A stretch of 64,000 nt of DNA from Maridesulfovibrio zosterae DSM 11974 (GTDB taxonomy: Bacteria > Desulfobacterota > Desulfovibrionia > Desulfovibrionales > Desulfovibrionaceae): positions 2,673 through 66,672 of the forward strand of contig NZ_KE384344.1 in the NCBI RefSeq assembly GCF_000425265.1, in the 5' to 3' direction. How positions within the stretch are numbered: the stretch's first letter is position 1; each line of letters begins with the position of its first letter. Positions 1 through 7,850 of the stretch are shown here, piece after piece. The notes beneath the pieces are model-generated. The model was not told the origin of the DNA. It saw only the letters and a list, made by a program, of their open reading frames with translations, and ran no database searches. Both the position numbers and the translations under genes were made by a program.

Positions 1-193
1 CCGCTTCGCTCAAAAACTCAAGCCATATATCCATGGCATTCTGGTTCACTGCGATTTCCGATTACACACCAGTCTATTGGAAGGGATCAACAACAAAATC
101 AAGGTGATCAAAAGAATGGCATACGGGTTCAGGGATCATGAATATTTCTTTCTAAAAATCAGGGCTGCTTTTCCCGGAAATAGGTGATGAACC
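1..193 (+). mobile_element. ISL3-family insertion sequence, right end only (cut by window edge)
   Basis: The first 193 bases are nearly identical to bases 2122-2316, the right end of the second IS copy, and stop matching right after the shared terminal sequence ggtgatgaacc (183-193). This is the right end of an insertion sequence whose left part lies outside the window. Its terminal repeat (172-193) differs from that of the second copy at one position. The coding frame in this fragment is open to a normal stop, so this copy may be intact upstream. Family assignment comes from the transposase. Confidence 0.85.
2..187 (+). CDS. ISL3-family transposase, C-terminal fragment (partial at window start)
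   Basis: Reading from base 2, 61 codons are open and end in TGA at 185-187, inside the terminal repeat of the element. The product matches the C-terminal end of the DDE domain of ISL3 transposases: the segment LLEGINNKIKVIKRMAYGF is typical, followed by FFLKIRAAFPGNR and the stop. The frame here is the expected one. The second copy carries one extra A at the equivalent of ctaaaaatc and is therefore frameshifted. The start lies outside the window, so whether the gene is functional cannot be judged. Confidence 0.8.
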   Translation, partial: RFAQKLKPYIHGILVHCDFRLHTSLLEGINNKIKVIKRMAYGFRDHEYFFLKIRAAFPGNR

Positions 194-382
194 TTTTAAT
201 TGGAGCAAGCGATATTCAGGATGTATTTACGAGTTATGCTGTAATAAAAGTAGCTGCTAAGTTCATATTTATTACTGAAGATATTTTCCTCACAATTGGT
301 AGGAATAAAACCTCAAGGAGCATGACGCCCCACTGCAGCTAATGGGTCAACTTCAGAAAACATACTATAAGGATAGTTTGCT

Positions 383-1033
383 ATGAACATTATAGCCTTT
401 AACGGCAGCCCGCGTAAAAAGAATTGGAACACAGTTTCACTGCTGGAAAGTGCTCTTGAAGGTGCGGCATCGGCAGGAGCGGAAACAGAACTTGTGAATC
501 TTTACGATCTTGAATTTTCAGGATGCATCAGTTGTTTTGCCTGTAAGAAACTGAACCGCAAACAGGATGGATTCTGTGCTGTAAAAGACGACCTTTCCCC
601 GGTTCTGGAGCGGGTGCGAAATGCAGACGCTCTGATTGTTGGAACACCAGTGTATTACGGTGCTGAATCTGCTGCCACCCGTGCGCTGCTGGAACGTCTG
701 CTGTTCCCATACAATAATTATTCAAAGGATATGAAATCGCAATTCCCCAGAACCATTAATACTGCTTTGATTTACACCATGAATGTTAGCCTTGAGGATG
801 CTGACAGCTATGGATACAACCAGCATTTCGGCCTGACCCAGACAATGATGTCCAGACATTTCGGCCCCTGTGAATTGTTGGTTTCTGGAGATACCCTGCA
901 ATACAGCGATTATTCAAAATATGAGTCCGAGAAGTTTGATGCAGCCGCAAAGCTTAGGCGGCGAGAAGAGATATTCCCCAGGGAATGTGAAGAAGCTTTT
1001 GCTCTGGGCAAACGGTTGGTTATACCTGCCTAG
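383..1033 (+). CDS. Flavodoxin-like NAD(P)H-dependent oxidoreductase (FMN reductase fold)
   Basis: A 216-residue protein with the flavodoxin-like fold of NADPH-dependent FMN reductases and iron-sulfur flavoproteins. The N-terminal beta strand and phosphate loop read MNIIAFNGSPRKKNWNT, which binds the FMN phosphate. A cysteine-rich segment CISCFACKK followed by a further Cys (residues about 48-65) resembles the cluster or redox-cysteine motif of the iron-sulfur flavoprotein subgroup. GTPVYYG follows near residue 88. It is probably a cytoplasmic flavin-dependent reductase of unknown substrate. A Shine-Dalgarno-like aagga lies about 9 bases before the ATG. It is a single gene caught between two copies of the same IS, so it may have been moved as cargo. 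Confidence 0.85.
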   Translation: MNIIAFNGSPRKKNWNTVSLLESALEGAASAGAETELVNLYDLEFSGCISCFACKKLNRKQDGFCAVKDDLSPVLERVRNADALIVGTPVYYGAESAATRALLERLLFPYNNYSKDMKSQFPRTINTALIYTMNVSLEDADSYGYNQHFGLTQTMMSRHFGPCELLVSGDTLQYSDYSKYESEKFDAAAKLRRREEIFPRECEEAFALGKRLVIPA

Positions 1034-1073
1034 TCATAACTAGTCTTTATCTCATAATAGCTTTCGGATCAAA

Positions 1074-1107
1074 AAATCCCCGACTGAACTTGTTCAACCG
1101 GGGATTT
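1074..1107. terminator. Hairpin after the flavodoxin gene, probable terminator
   Basis: Arms aaatccccg (1074-1082) and cggggattt (1099-1107) form a 9-bp stem. A second short pairing (tgaac/gttca) sits inside the loop. The A-run is on the left, so the U-tract is stronger for the minus-strand transcript than for the plus strand. It may work in both directions. Confidence 0.55.
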
Positions 1108-1136
1108 CAGATTGCTGACCAACCCCGCTTTTTTCC

Positions 1137-1158
1137 GGTTCATCACCGATTTCCGGGA
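1137..1158 (+). repeat. Left terminal inverted repeat of ISL3-type element
   Basis: 22 bases starting ggttcatcaccgat, the exact reverse complement of 2295-2316. Confidence 0.9.
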
Positions 1159-1220
1159 TAAATATCTGAATTGAGACAACGACAACCTCTTGATATCTTA
1201 AAGGTCACCACACACTTGAG

Positions 1221-2310
1221 ATGTCACAAAGAAGGCTGCCGTTGTCGAAGAAGGATATTCCGAATGTTTTGGGTGTTTGGAAAGGCTATCGGATAGGTTC
1301 TGTTCAACGGTTTGAGGCAGGAGAGAAAGCACCCGCCCCTGAAACATGGATTGAACTCCTGCCGAACAACCGTAGACGCATGAAATGCAGTAGTTGTGGG
1401 CGACTTGCAAGCCACGTTCACGATTATGAGGAAAGATGGGGCCGTGATCTTCCGATTCTGGGAGCCCGGACGAATCTACTTGTCTGGCGTAGACGCGTAG
1501 CCTGTCCGAACTGTGGACCAAAACTGGAATAATTGCCCTGGCTGGGCAGGTATGCACGAGTTACCCGTCGGTTGGCGGAAAGCGTAGCAAGACTTTGCAT
1601 TGTAGCTTCGGTCAAGCATGTTGCTGAATTCTTCGAACTGAGTTGGGGCAGGGTCAAACACATTGAAAAACAGTATCTTTCTGAAATACTGGGAGAAGTG
1701 GATCTCTCCGGTCTGACCGTACAGGCCATGGATGAATTCGCCTTGCAGAAAGGTCAACGATACGCGACCGTCATTGTGGAACGATACGCAAGACGCGTTG
1801 TTTGGGTTGGCAAAGGTCGCAGTCAAGAAAGCATACGCCCGTTCTTTGAAAAAAAACTTAGCCCTGCCGGATGCCAGCAGATCAAGGCTTTGGGCCTGGA
1901 TATGAATTGAGCGTTCGAGGCCGAAGTCCGGGCATAATATCCTAAAGCAGGAATTATTTATGATATATTTCAAATAGTTGCCAAGTTTGGCCGCGAAGTA
2001 GTGGATGAAGTCCGCAAGGAAGATTTGAAACAACTCTGGTCGTATCGCTACCGCAAGTCTGCCATTAAATTTTGGCGCGGCTGGTATCGCAGAGCTCTGC
2101 GGAGCGGTGTCGAACCTCCCCGCCGCTTCGCTCAAAAACTCAAGCCATATATCCATGGCATTCTGGCTCACTGCGAGTTCCGATTACACACCAGTCTATT
2201 GGAAGGGATCAACAACAAAATCAAGGTGATCAAAAGAATGGCATACGGGTTTCGGGGCCATGAATATTTCTTCCTGAAAAATCAGGGCTGCTTTTCCCGG
2301 AAATCGGTGA
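1221..2310 (+). pseudogene. ISL3-family transposase, nonsense- and frameshift-inactivated
   Basis: Read in one frame from the ATG at 1221, the product has the ISL3 layout: an N-terminal zinc-finger region (CSSCGRLASHVHDY ... RRVACPNCGP), a DNA-binding helical part, then the DDE_Tnp_ISL3 catalytic domain (AMDEFALQKGQRYATVIVE, later FQIVAKFGREVVDEV and LLEGINNKIKVIKRMAYGF). In-frame stops interrupt it at 1530-1532 (TAA), 1908-1910 (TGA) and 1935-1937 (TAA). Homology continues in the same frame across all three. Near 2277 one extra A relative to the copy at the window start shifts the frame, so the last open stretch runs past the element to 2363. Correcting that base restores the stop at 2308-2310. 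The element cannot move unless a transposase acts in trans. Confidence 0.88.
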
Positions 2311-2316
2311 TGAACC
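2295..2316 (-). repeat. Right terminal inverted repeat of ISL3-type element
   Basis: 22 bases ending ggtgatgaacc, the exact reverse complement of 1137-1158. A one-mismatch copy is at 172-193. Confidence 0.9.
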
Positions 2317-2466
2317 AGATTTTTGAAGAGCAAAAAGACTATTTTTTTAAGTTCAGAAATTAAAGCTGTTTTTCTACTCATACAACCTTAAAAGCAATAG
2401 AATTGATAAATGCGTACGATTCTATAAAAAGATTTTTTCTACGTGGCTAGTTTTTAACTGATCAAT

Positions 2467-3534
2467 TTATTGAGCACATTTTTGGAGAGCAATGGCTTTG
2501 AGTTGTTTCATTTTTTCTTTGTTTTGTAGAAGAGCTTTCATTTCAGGATTATTTGCAATGATGAATGAAATAAGTGAACTTGCTAGGGCAGGATCATATT
2601 GAGCTTTTTTCTCTGAAATAATGATTGCGGCAAGGATCGGATTAAGTGCTGCCCGATGCCAGCGCTCAGAGATCATACCGCAAAATGCATCTGCTATGGC
2701 ACATACTCGAGCTTCAGTTGAAATTGCTTCTGCTCTTCTTCCTCTTGGGTATCCGCTACCGTCTATGCGTTCATGATGATCAAAAACACATGATTTTACT
2801 ATTTCATCTTTAATATCAAGCCGATATAGCATCTTTTCAGAAATATCAACATGCTCTTGCATGCGCATTCTTTCTTTATATAAAAAAGGACTATTTTTAG
2901 TACTTAGAGCCGTTGGGAGCTGAGTCATCCCCAAATCATGTAGAATAAGTCCCATTGCAATGGGGCGTAAGTCGAGTTTCTTTTTAGGATTATATACCAC
3001 TTTCAGATAGATTGCTGTTCCAACAAAAAGTGTATTAACTACGTGGCAGCACAGGTCTTTTTCCCTCCTGAGTGTATTAAAAAAATATGTCCATCTGTTG
3101 GGATCTATCCAAACGTATTCGCAGTATATTGCTAATGTCGATTTGAGATCTTCCAGTGTTTCACCAATGGGATTGGAGTAAAATGCTCTAACTTTCTCTA
3201 AAACTCCATCATAAAATATTTTAGCTGCGTCTGTTTCTTCAAGATAATGTTCTGTAAGAAGAGATCCAAGGTTTTTACTTATGTGCCCGGCTAGTTTCGC
3301 ATAGTCTTCCTTGGATATAAAAAGATTTCCTTCAGCACAGTAGTTATCAATAGTTTGACGTTTTTTATCTGAAATTCGGGTCTCACGTTCAAATAAAGGA
3401 ACAACCCTGTCAATTTCATCATCATGGATGCAAATTGATACTGGAAGCCTATTTCCAAATGTGCTGACTATATTTGTACTTATCTGTAGAAATTCTTCAG
3501 AACTAACGTCATCATGATTCGTAATATTTACCAT
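2467..3534 (-). CDS. HD-GYP domain protein, probable cyclic-di-GMP phosphodiesterase
   Basis: A 355-residue soluble protein. The C-terminal half (about 150-330) is an HD-GYP domain: the HD pair in LILHDLGMTQLP, the HHERIDGSGYPRG signature, and a downstream ARVCAIADAF helix with the last metal-binding Asp. HD-GYP enzymes hydrolyse cyclic-di-GMP to pGpG or GMP. The N-terminal 140 residues have no recognisable domain. The position after HD is LGM rather than the common IGK, so the metal site may be somewhat atypical. It is encoded alone, with its promoter probably in the AT-rich gap 3535-3796. It could be a cyclic-di-GMP sensor instead of an active enzyme. Confidence 0.85.
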   Translation of the reverse strand: MVNITNHDDVSSEEFLQISTNIVSTFGNRLPVSICIHDDEIDRVVPLFERETRISDKKRQTIDNYCAEGNLFISKEDYAKLAGHISKNLGSLLTEHYLEETDAAKIFYDGVLEKVRAFYSNPIGETLEDLKSTLAIYCEYVWIDPNRWTYFFNTLRREKDLCCHVVNTLFVGTAIYLKVVYNPKKKLDLRPIAMGLILHDLGMTQLPTALSTKNSPFLYKERMRMQEHVDISEKMLYRLDIKDEIVKSCVFDHHERIDGSGYPRGRRAEAISTEARVCAIADAFCGMISERWHRAALNPILAAIIISEKKAQYDPALASSLISFIIANNPEMKALLQNKEKMKQLKAIALQKCAQ

Positions 3535-3722
3535 ACCTGCATCCTTATTTGAGTAAATAAAACAGACTGCATACTAATCTCAATGTATTAAATTAATACT
3601 TATATATTAAATAGTAAACAATTATATAAATTGATGTAAAGTAAAAGTTAGTTATTACAGAGGATGGAGAACAAATTTATAATACATTTAGTTGTCTGTA
3701 AAAAAATCAAGATTGAACTAGC

Positions 3723-3747
3723 TATAGAAATAGTTTATATTTCTATA
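3723..3747. promoter_or_regulatory. Perfect 10-bp palindrome, candidate operator
   Basis: Arms tatagaaata (3723-3732) and tatttctata (3738-3747) with a 5-base spacer, in the AT-rich gap between the divergent HD-GYP gene and the small gene at 3803. The symmetry suggests a dimeric repressor site or a short hairpin. No known regulator consensus is recognised. Confidence 0.35.
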
Positions 3748-3802
3748 CTATTTATTTTAAATGTGTAACCATTTTTTTATGTATGTTTTGTTGTAGGTGA
3801 TT

Positions 3803-3988
3803 ATGGATAGGAAGATTTCTAAGCGATTTATGCATTCAGCTAAAGAAATAATGGGCAATGATCCTAGGTTAAAAAATAAATTGGAAAAGGCCATGGGGAA
3901 GGTTGCAGATTCTTTAGTTAAAGAAAAGTACCTCAAGGATAGTGACGAACTGGATAAAGATGATGATTCGCAGAAACCAGCGAGTTAG
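3803..3988 (+). CDS. Small charged protein of unknown function (61 aa)
   Basis: The predicted product is short, rich in Lys, Asp and Glu, with no membrane segment. The N-terminal two thirds could form amphipathic helices (RFMHSAKEIMGND, then KLEKAMGKVADSLVKEKYL) and the tail is acidic (DSDELDKDDD). The ATG at 3803 is preferred over the GTG at 3797 because taggtg lies just upstream of it. I do not recognise a family. It ends 16 bases before the convergent CLC gene. Codon use looks like that of neighbouring genes, so I think it is real, but the evidence is modest. Confidence 0.55.
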   Translation: MDRKISKRFMHSAKEIMGNDPRLKNKLEKAMGKVADSLVKEKYLKDSDELDKDDDSQKPAS

Positions 3989-4004
3989 ATTCATTTTCTA
4001 GAAA

Positions 4005-5753
4005 TTAAAATAAATTATCACTTGCTCCGTAGGATTTCATTTCGCCGCGGTAGGCAGAAAGTATATCTTCCTTCGTGATAAATCCGACGAAATTATCATC
4101 CTTCATGTAGGGAAGGGTGTTTTTACCGCTTCTATTCATAATTTCCAAAATTTCAGCTGCTCCCATGCCTTCTTCAGTTATAGGAGCGTTCTTATCAATG
4201 GCTATCTCGCCTATATTATTTTGCTGGCTCTCCGGATCAAGGATAGATGAACGAGCTGAAGCAACATCGACAATACCAATGAATTTATTTGTTTCGCTGT
4301 CTATAATGGGGATATGGGTTTGTGTGGTATTGGTCAGCATCTGGATAAAGTCTCGAACAGGCATTTGAGGGCAGACTCTTGTAAGCTGTTGGTGGACTAA
4401 ACTTTCTGGATCTATATCGGAAAGAATTTTGGCATCTGTTTTTGGACGTAGAAGCTGTCCTTTCTCTACCAGATCTTTGAAGTAAAATGATGAGGGTTCG
4501 AAAGCATGAGTCAACATAGAGGCTAGAAAAGTGACAATCATAATATGCATAACTGCCTGATAGCCGTTGGTTATCTCCAGAACCAGGAAAACACTGGTCA
4601 ATGGTGCCTGCATGACTCCACTGACTATGCCGGCCATTCCCAGAACTGCATATGATCCTTCATGACTCAGCCACTGTGGAGGTATTAAATATGAGATAGC
4701 TCTATAGAAGAATGTTCCGAAAAGAGATCCGATGACAAGGCAGGGAGCAAATATCCCTCCTAGAGCGCCACTTCCAAGAGTTAGTGACGTGGTCAATATT
4801 CTGGTTAAGAGCATTAGTGCAACTATGCCAAGGCCAGTCGGAAGAGAGCCGTGAATAGCCATTTTTATGGAAGGATATCCTTCACCAAGGGCTAGGGGAA
4901 AGAATATACCGATAAGCCCTACAGAGAGACCTCCTGCCGCTGCCTTGATCCATGGGACATTAGTATAGTTGGAGCACGAAGATCCTACTTGTCTGATTGC
5001 GCGAACAAAAAAGACTGATACAAGCGCAGCTAGAACAGCTAGAAGAACTGATGCTCCAAGATCTGCGATACTCATTTGAGGAAATGTTTCACTAAATGGG
5101 ATTACATTACCTTCAAGTGTCCGTGAAGTCTGTGTTGCTACAACAGAGGATATGGCAATAGGGATCAGATGATAAGGGGTCCATTCTCCCAGAATTATCT
5201 CCACAGCGAAAATCATCCCGGTTACCGGAGCATTGAATATGGCTGAGATTGATCCTGCAGCTCCGCAACCGATAAGTGTCATTCTGGATTGGCCGCTCAT
5301 CTTGAGGAGTCTTGAAAGATTGGACCCCATAGATGCTCCGCTTACTACGACAGGTGATTCTGGTCCGGCGGATCCTCCGCTGGCAATTGTTATCAGGCTG
5401 GTCAGGAGCGCACTTATTATGGATATTGGTCGCAGTATTCCCTGCTTTAAACCCACCTTAGCGATGACTTCACCAACTCCGTGTCCGCCTGATTCTTTAA
5501 GAATGTTGCGGCTGATGAATACTCCTCCTGCGCATCCGACTGCAGGCAGAATAAATATCCACCAGTGATTAGAGTGTGTATGACGCAGAGTTGTAAGAAA
5601 TTCAAGAGCTGTGTTTAAGGCTATAGCAGCCAATGCAGATCCTATTCCAATCACTATGGCAGCTAAAATTAGGACTGCATTTTTTGAAGGAGTTCTCCTG
5701 TGCAGAAAGTTTCTAAGTTGTGCCGGTGCAACGCTGTTTTTAAAGTGCAACAT
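4005..5753 (-). CDS. CLC-type chloride channel/transporter with C-terminal CBS pair
   Basis: A 582-residue membrane protein of the CLC family, which moves chloride by channel or Cl-/H+ exchange. The three anion-pore motifs are visible: ESGGHGVGE (about 87), SGGSAGPESP (about 125-134) and SGALGGIFAP (about 330). The glutamate of GPESP (E132) aligns with the gating glutamate of CLC-ec1. Roughly ten hydrophobic helices fill residues 25-430. The cytoplasmic tail (about 450-570) carries two CBS domains that usually bind adenine nucleotides. The gene lies 30 bases after the nucleoside transporter on the same strand, so the two are probably cotranscribed. The ion moved and the transport mode cannot be decided from sequence. 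Confidence 0.92.
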   Translation of the reverse strand: MLHFKNSVAPAQLRNFLHRRTPSKNAVLILAAIVIGIGSALAAIALNTALEFLTTLRHTHSNHWWIFILPAVGCAGGVFISRNILKESGGHGVGEVIAKVGLKQGILRPISIISALLTSLITIASGGSAGPESPVVVSGASMGSNLSRLLKMSGQSRMTLIGCGAAGSISAIFNAPVTGMIFAVEIILGEWTPYHLIPIAISSVVATQTSRTLEGNVIPFSETFPQMSIADLGASVLLAVLAALVSVFFVRAIRQVGSSCSNYTNVPWIKAAAGGLSVGLIGIFFPLALGEGYPSIKMAIHGSLPTGLGIVALMLLTRILTTSLTLGSGALGGIFAPCLVIGSLFGTFFYRAISYLIPPQWLSHEGSYAVLGMAGIVSGVMQAPLTSVFLVLEITNGYQAVMHIMIVTFLASMLTHAFEPSSFYFKDLVEKGQLLRPKTDAKILSDIDPESLVHQQLTRVCPQMPVRDFIQMLTNTTQTHIPIIDSETNKFIGIVDVASARSSILDPESQQNNIGEIAIDKNAPITEEGMGAAEILEIMNRSGKNTLPYMKDDNFVGFITKEDILSAYRGEMKSYGASDNLF

Positions 5754-5783
5754 GTTTATTACAAGTCTCTTTTTGACTAAATT

Positions 5784-7025
5784 TTAGTATAAAAGGCCTA
5801 CTATTGCACCTGTCATACAGGTTGCAAGAGTTCCTCCCACAACAGATCTGAGACCAAGTTCGACTATTTCAGTTTTACGATTAGGTGCTATGGATATGAG
5901 TCCGCCAATCAGAATTCCAAGACTGCCAAGATTGGCAAAACCGCACATAGCATAGGTCATTATAATAATGGATCGAGGTGACAGGGTACCGGCTGGAAGA
6001 TTGGCCATTTGCAGATAGGCAAGAAACTCATTTAGAATTGTTTTTGTTCCCATGAGTGATGAAGCAGCAAAAGCTTCATTTGCGGGGATGCCCATAAGCC
6101 AGACAATGGGCCACATAGCAACGCCAAGAATGCGTTGTAAAGTTATTGGTTCTCCTGAAATGTCAGGTAGAAAAGTCAATATTTGGTTGGCAAGAGCAAC
6201 AAGGGCCACCAAGACCAGCAGCAAAGCGGTCACGTTTATTAAGAGTTGTACCCCATCAGAAGTCCCTTTTACAATCGCATCCATAGAGCTTGAAGCTGAT
6301 GAGCCTATGAATGTTTTGCCACTTTGGTTTACAATTGATTTTTCAGGAACCATTAGCCTTGAAATCAGAATGGCTGCAGGAGCACTTATAATGGAGGCTG
6401 TCAATATATGGCCTATGGCTCCGGGAATAACCGGATTTAAAATGGAGGCATATAGAACAAGTACTGTACCTGAAATTGTAGCCATACCGCTTATCATCAA
6501 AGTCATGAGTTCACTGCGGGTCATATCTTTTACGTAAGGTGTGATTACTATTGGGGCTTCAACCATGCCTACAAAAATATTTGAGGCAACACCGAGTCCA
6601 AGCGCTCCTTGTATGTCCATTGTCTTTTGTAAAACAAACGAAAAAGCTTTGACGATGATAGGTATAATGCGCCAGTAAAACAAAAGAGCTGAAAGGGCAC
6701 TGACAACCAGGATTAGTGGAAGAGCCCTAAAAGCAAAGGTCCAGCTGCCTCCTGGAGAAATTTCTTTAAATGGAAGCGGGCCTCCGCCCAGATATCCGAA
6801 AATAAAGCTGGTACCGGCTGTAGTCGCATTCTGCAAGGCATCCACAACATGATTTAAGTACATCATTATATTGTTGAAAGCAGGAACTTTGAGCGTCAAA
6901 GCAGCGACTGCCATCTGGAGAGCTAAGCCAGTTAATATATTTTTGATACTGACATTTTTTTTGTCTTCGCTAAATAGCCATGCTACAAAAATAAGGCCCA
7001 TGAGGCCAAACAGGCTTTGAATCAT
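5784..7025 (-). CDS. Concentrative nucleoside transporter (NupC/CNT family)
   Basis: A 413-residue inner-membrane protein, the usual length for bacterial CNT transporters, which use Na+ or H+ gradients to import nucleosides. Family segments include GYLGGGPLPF (about 78-87), a gate region GVASNIFVGMVEAPI (about 150), the re-entrant LMISGMATISGTVL and the C-terminal MCGFANLGSLGILIGG. Hydrophobic helices run through the whole protein. It is first in a likely two-gene unit with the CLC transporter downstream. The 330-base gap upstream shows no purine-riboswitch core that I can recognise. Confidence 0.92.
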   Translation of the reverse strand: MIQSLFGLMGLIFVAWLFSEDKKNVSIKNILTGLALQMAVAALTLKVPAFNNIMMYLNHVVDALQNATTAGTSFIFGYLGGGPLPFKEISPGGSWTFAFRALPLILVVSALSALLFYWRIIPIIVKAFSFVLQKTMDIQGALGLGVASNIFVGMVEAPIVITPYVKDMTRSELMTLMISGMATISGTVLVLYASILNPVIPGAIGHILTASIISAPAAILISRLMVPEKSIVNQSGKTFIGSSASSSMDAIVKGTSDGVQLLINVTALLLVLVALVALANQILTFLPDISGEPITLQRILGVAMWPIVWLMGIPANEAFAASSLMGTKTILNEFLAYLQMANLPAGTLSPRSIIIMTYAMCGFANLGSLGILIGGLISIAPNRKTEIVELGLRSVVGGTLATCMTGAIVGLLY

Positions 7026-7357
7026 TTTATTATCTTATCCTTTCATTGGTAAAACTTTTATAGTTATATTAATGAGTTTTACACCATCCTACTAAAGCGT
7101 GCAACACTGTGCCGATCAATCTAATATGAAGTTTGTAGCCTTTGCTAGTGCAAAAAAGGTGAGGATACATTTTTTGGTCGGCAAATGTTTGTTTTTGAGT
7201 TATAACCCAGTACTTATAGTGGGGAAAAAGAACTTTAATGTGGTGGGTCTTGAACCTTTTTGGTTTTATAGCTAGTATCCTTAAAAGATAAAGGTATAAG
7301 CAGATAGAATTGAGGTGAGCCCCGATTGGGAAATAACATCTGATAAGGGAAATTTTT
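7026..7357. other. Divergent intergenic region
   Basis: 332 bases between the start of the nucleoside transporter (minus) and cheX (plus). It must hold both promoters. I see no convincing conserved element. An open frame on the minus strand here overlaps the cheX start and has no family resemblance. Confidence 0.6.
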
Positions 7358-7816
7358 ATGAAAGCGGAATTAGCTAAACCGTTTATCAAGGCAGCAGTTG
7401 ACGTGTTGTCTATGATGGCAATGGTTACTCCTATCCCTGGAAAACCTTATGTTAAAAAGGGAAAAACAGCTGTCGGTGATGTTACTGGACTAGTTGGAAT
7501 TACAGGGGATATGAATGGAACTATTTCTATCTCTTTTACCAAAAGTTGCGCAGTAACTATTGTTAAAAATATGCTTGGAGATGATATTCAGGATATTATT
7601 CAGGATGTACAGGATGCCGTCGGTGAAATTACGAATATGGTCTCTGGGCAGGCCCGTGCGGGGCTTGCTGAACATGGACTTACTTTTTCCGGTTCAACTC
7701 CTTCTGTAATTATGGGGGATAACCATACTATTGCTCATATTTCTTCTACTCCGATTATGGCTATTCCGTTTAATTCCGATGCCGGGGAATTTACAATTGA
7801 ATTTTGCTTTGAGTAA
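7358..7816 (+). CDS. cheX: CheX-like chemotaxis phosphatase
   Basis: A 152-residue protein of the CheC/CheX/FliY phosphatase fold, which dephosphorylates CheY-type receiver domains. The single active-site helix carries the ExxN motif at E90 and N93 (VGEITNMVSGQAR). The length and single motif fit CheX better than CheC, which has two. A good ribosome site (aaggga) precedes the ATG. It is followed 34 bases later by a HEAT-repeat/receiver gene on the same strand, its likely substrate. No other chemotaxis gene is in the window, so this pair may regulate something other than the main flagellar pathway. Confidence 0.85.
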   Translation: MKAELAKPFIKAAVDVLSMMAMVTPIPGKPYVKKGKTAVGDVTGLVGITGDMNGTISISFTKSCAVTIVKNMLGDDIQDIIQDVQDAVGEITNMVSGQARAGLAEHGLTFSGSTPSVIMGDNHTIAHISSTPIMAIPFNSDAGEFTIEFCFE

Positions 7817-7850
7817 TTTAAGCACTAATGAAAAAAAGTGAGTCTTTGAT

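Larger units (their letters stand above)
1137..2316 (+). mobile_element. ISL3-family insertion sequence, complete but inactivated (1180 bp)
   Basis: Bounded by perfect 22-bp inverted repeats at 1137-1158 and 2295-2316, beginning ggttcatcacc and ending ggtgatgaacc. It contains one transposase gene with three in-frame stop codons and a late frameshift. ISL3 elements normally make 8-bp target duplications. The flanks (ttttttcc on the left, agattttt on the right) do not match, so either the element is old, or recombination between copies replaced one flank. It has the same orientation as the partial copy at the window start, 0.94 kb away. Confidence 0.88.

Noticed and set aside
1476-2171. A 231-codon minus-strand frame across the IS
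   Set aside because: Antisense of the decayed transposase; it looks long only because the stops fall on the other strand's frame.
7026-7357. A purine riboswitch in front of the nucleoside transporter
   Set aside because: I could not find the conserved core with two hairpins and a P1 stem on the minus strand.
7069-7389. A 106-codon minus-strand frame upstream of the nucleoside transporter
   Set aside because: It overlaps the cheX start on the other strand, and the sequence has no family or plausible ribosome site.
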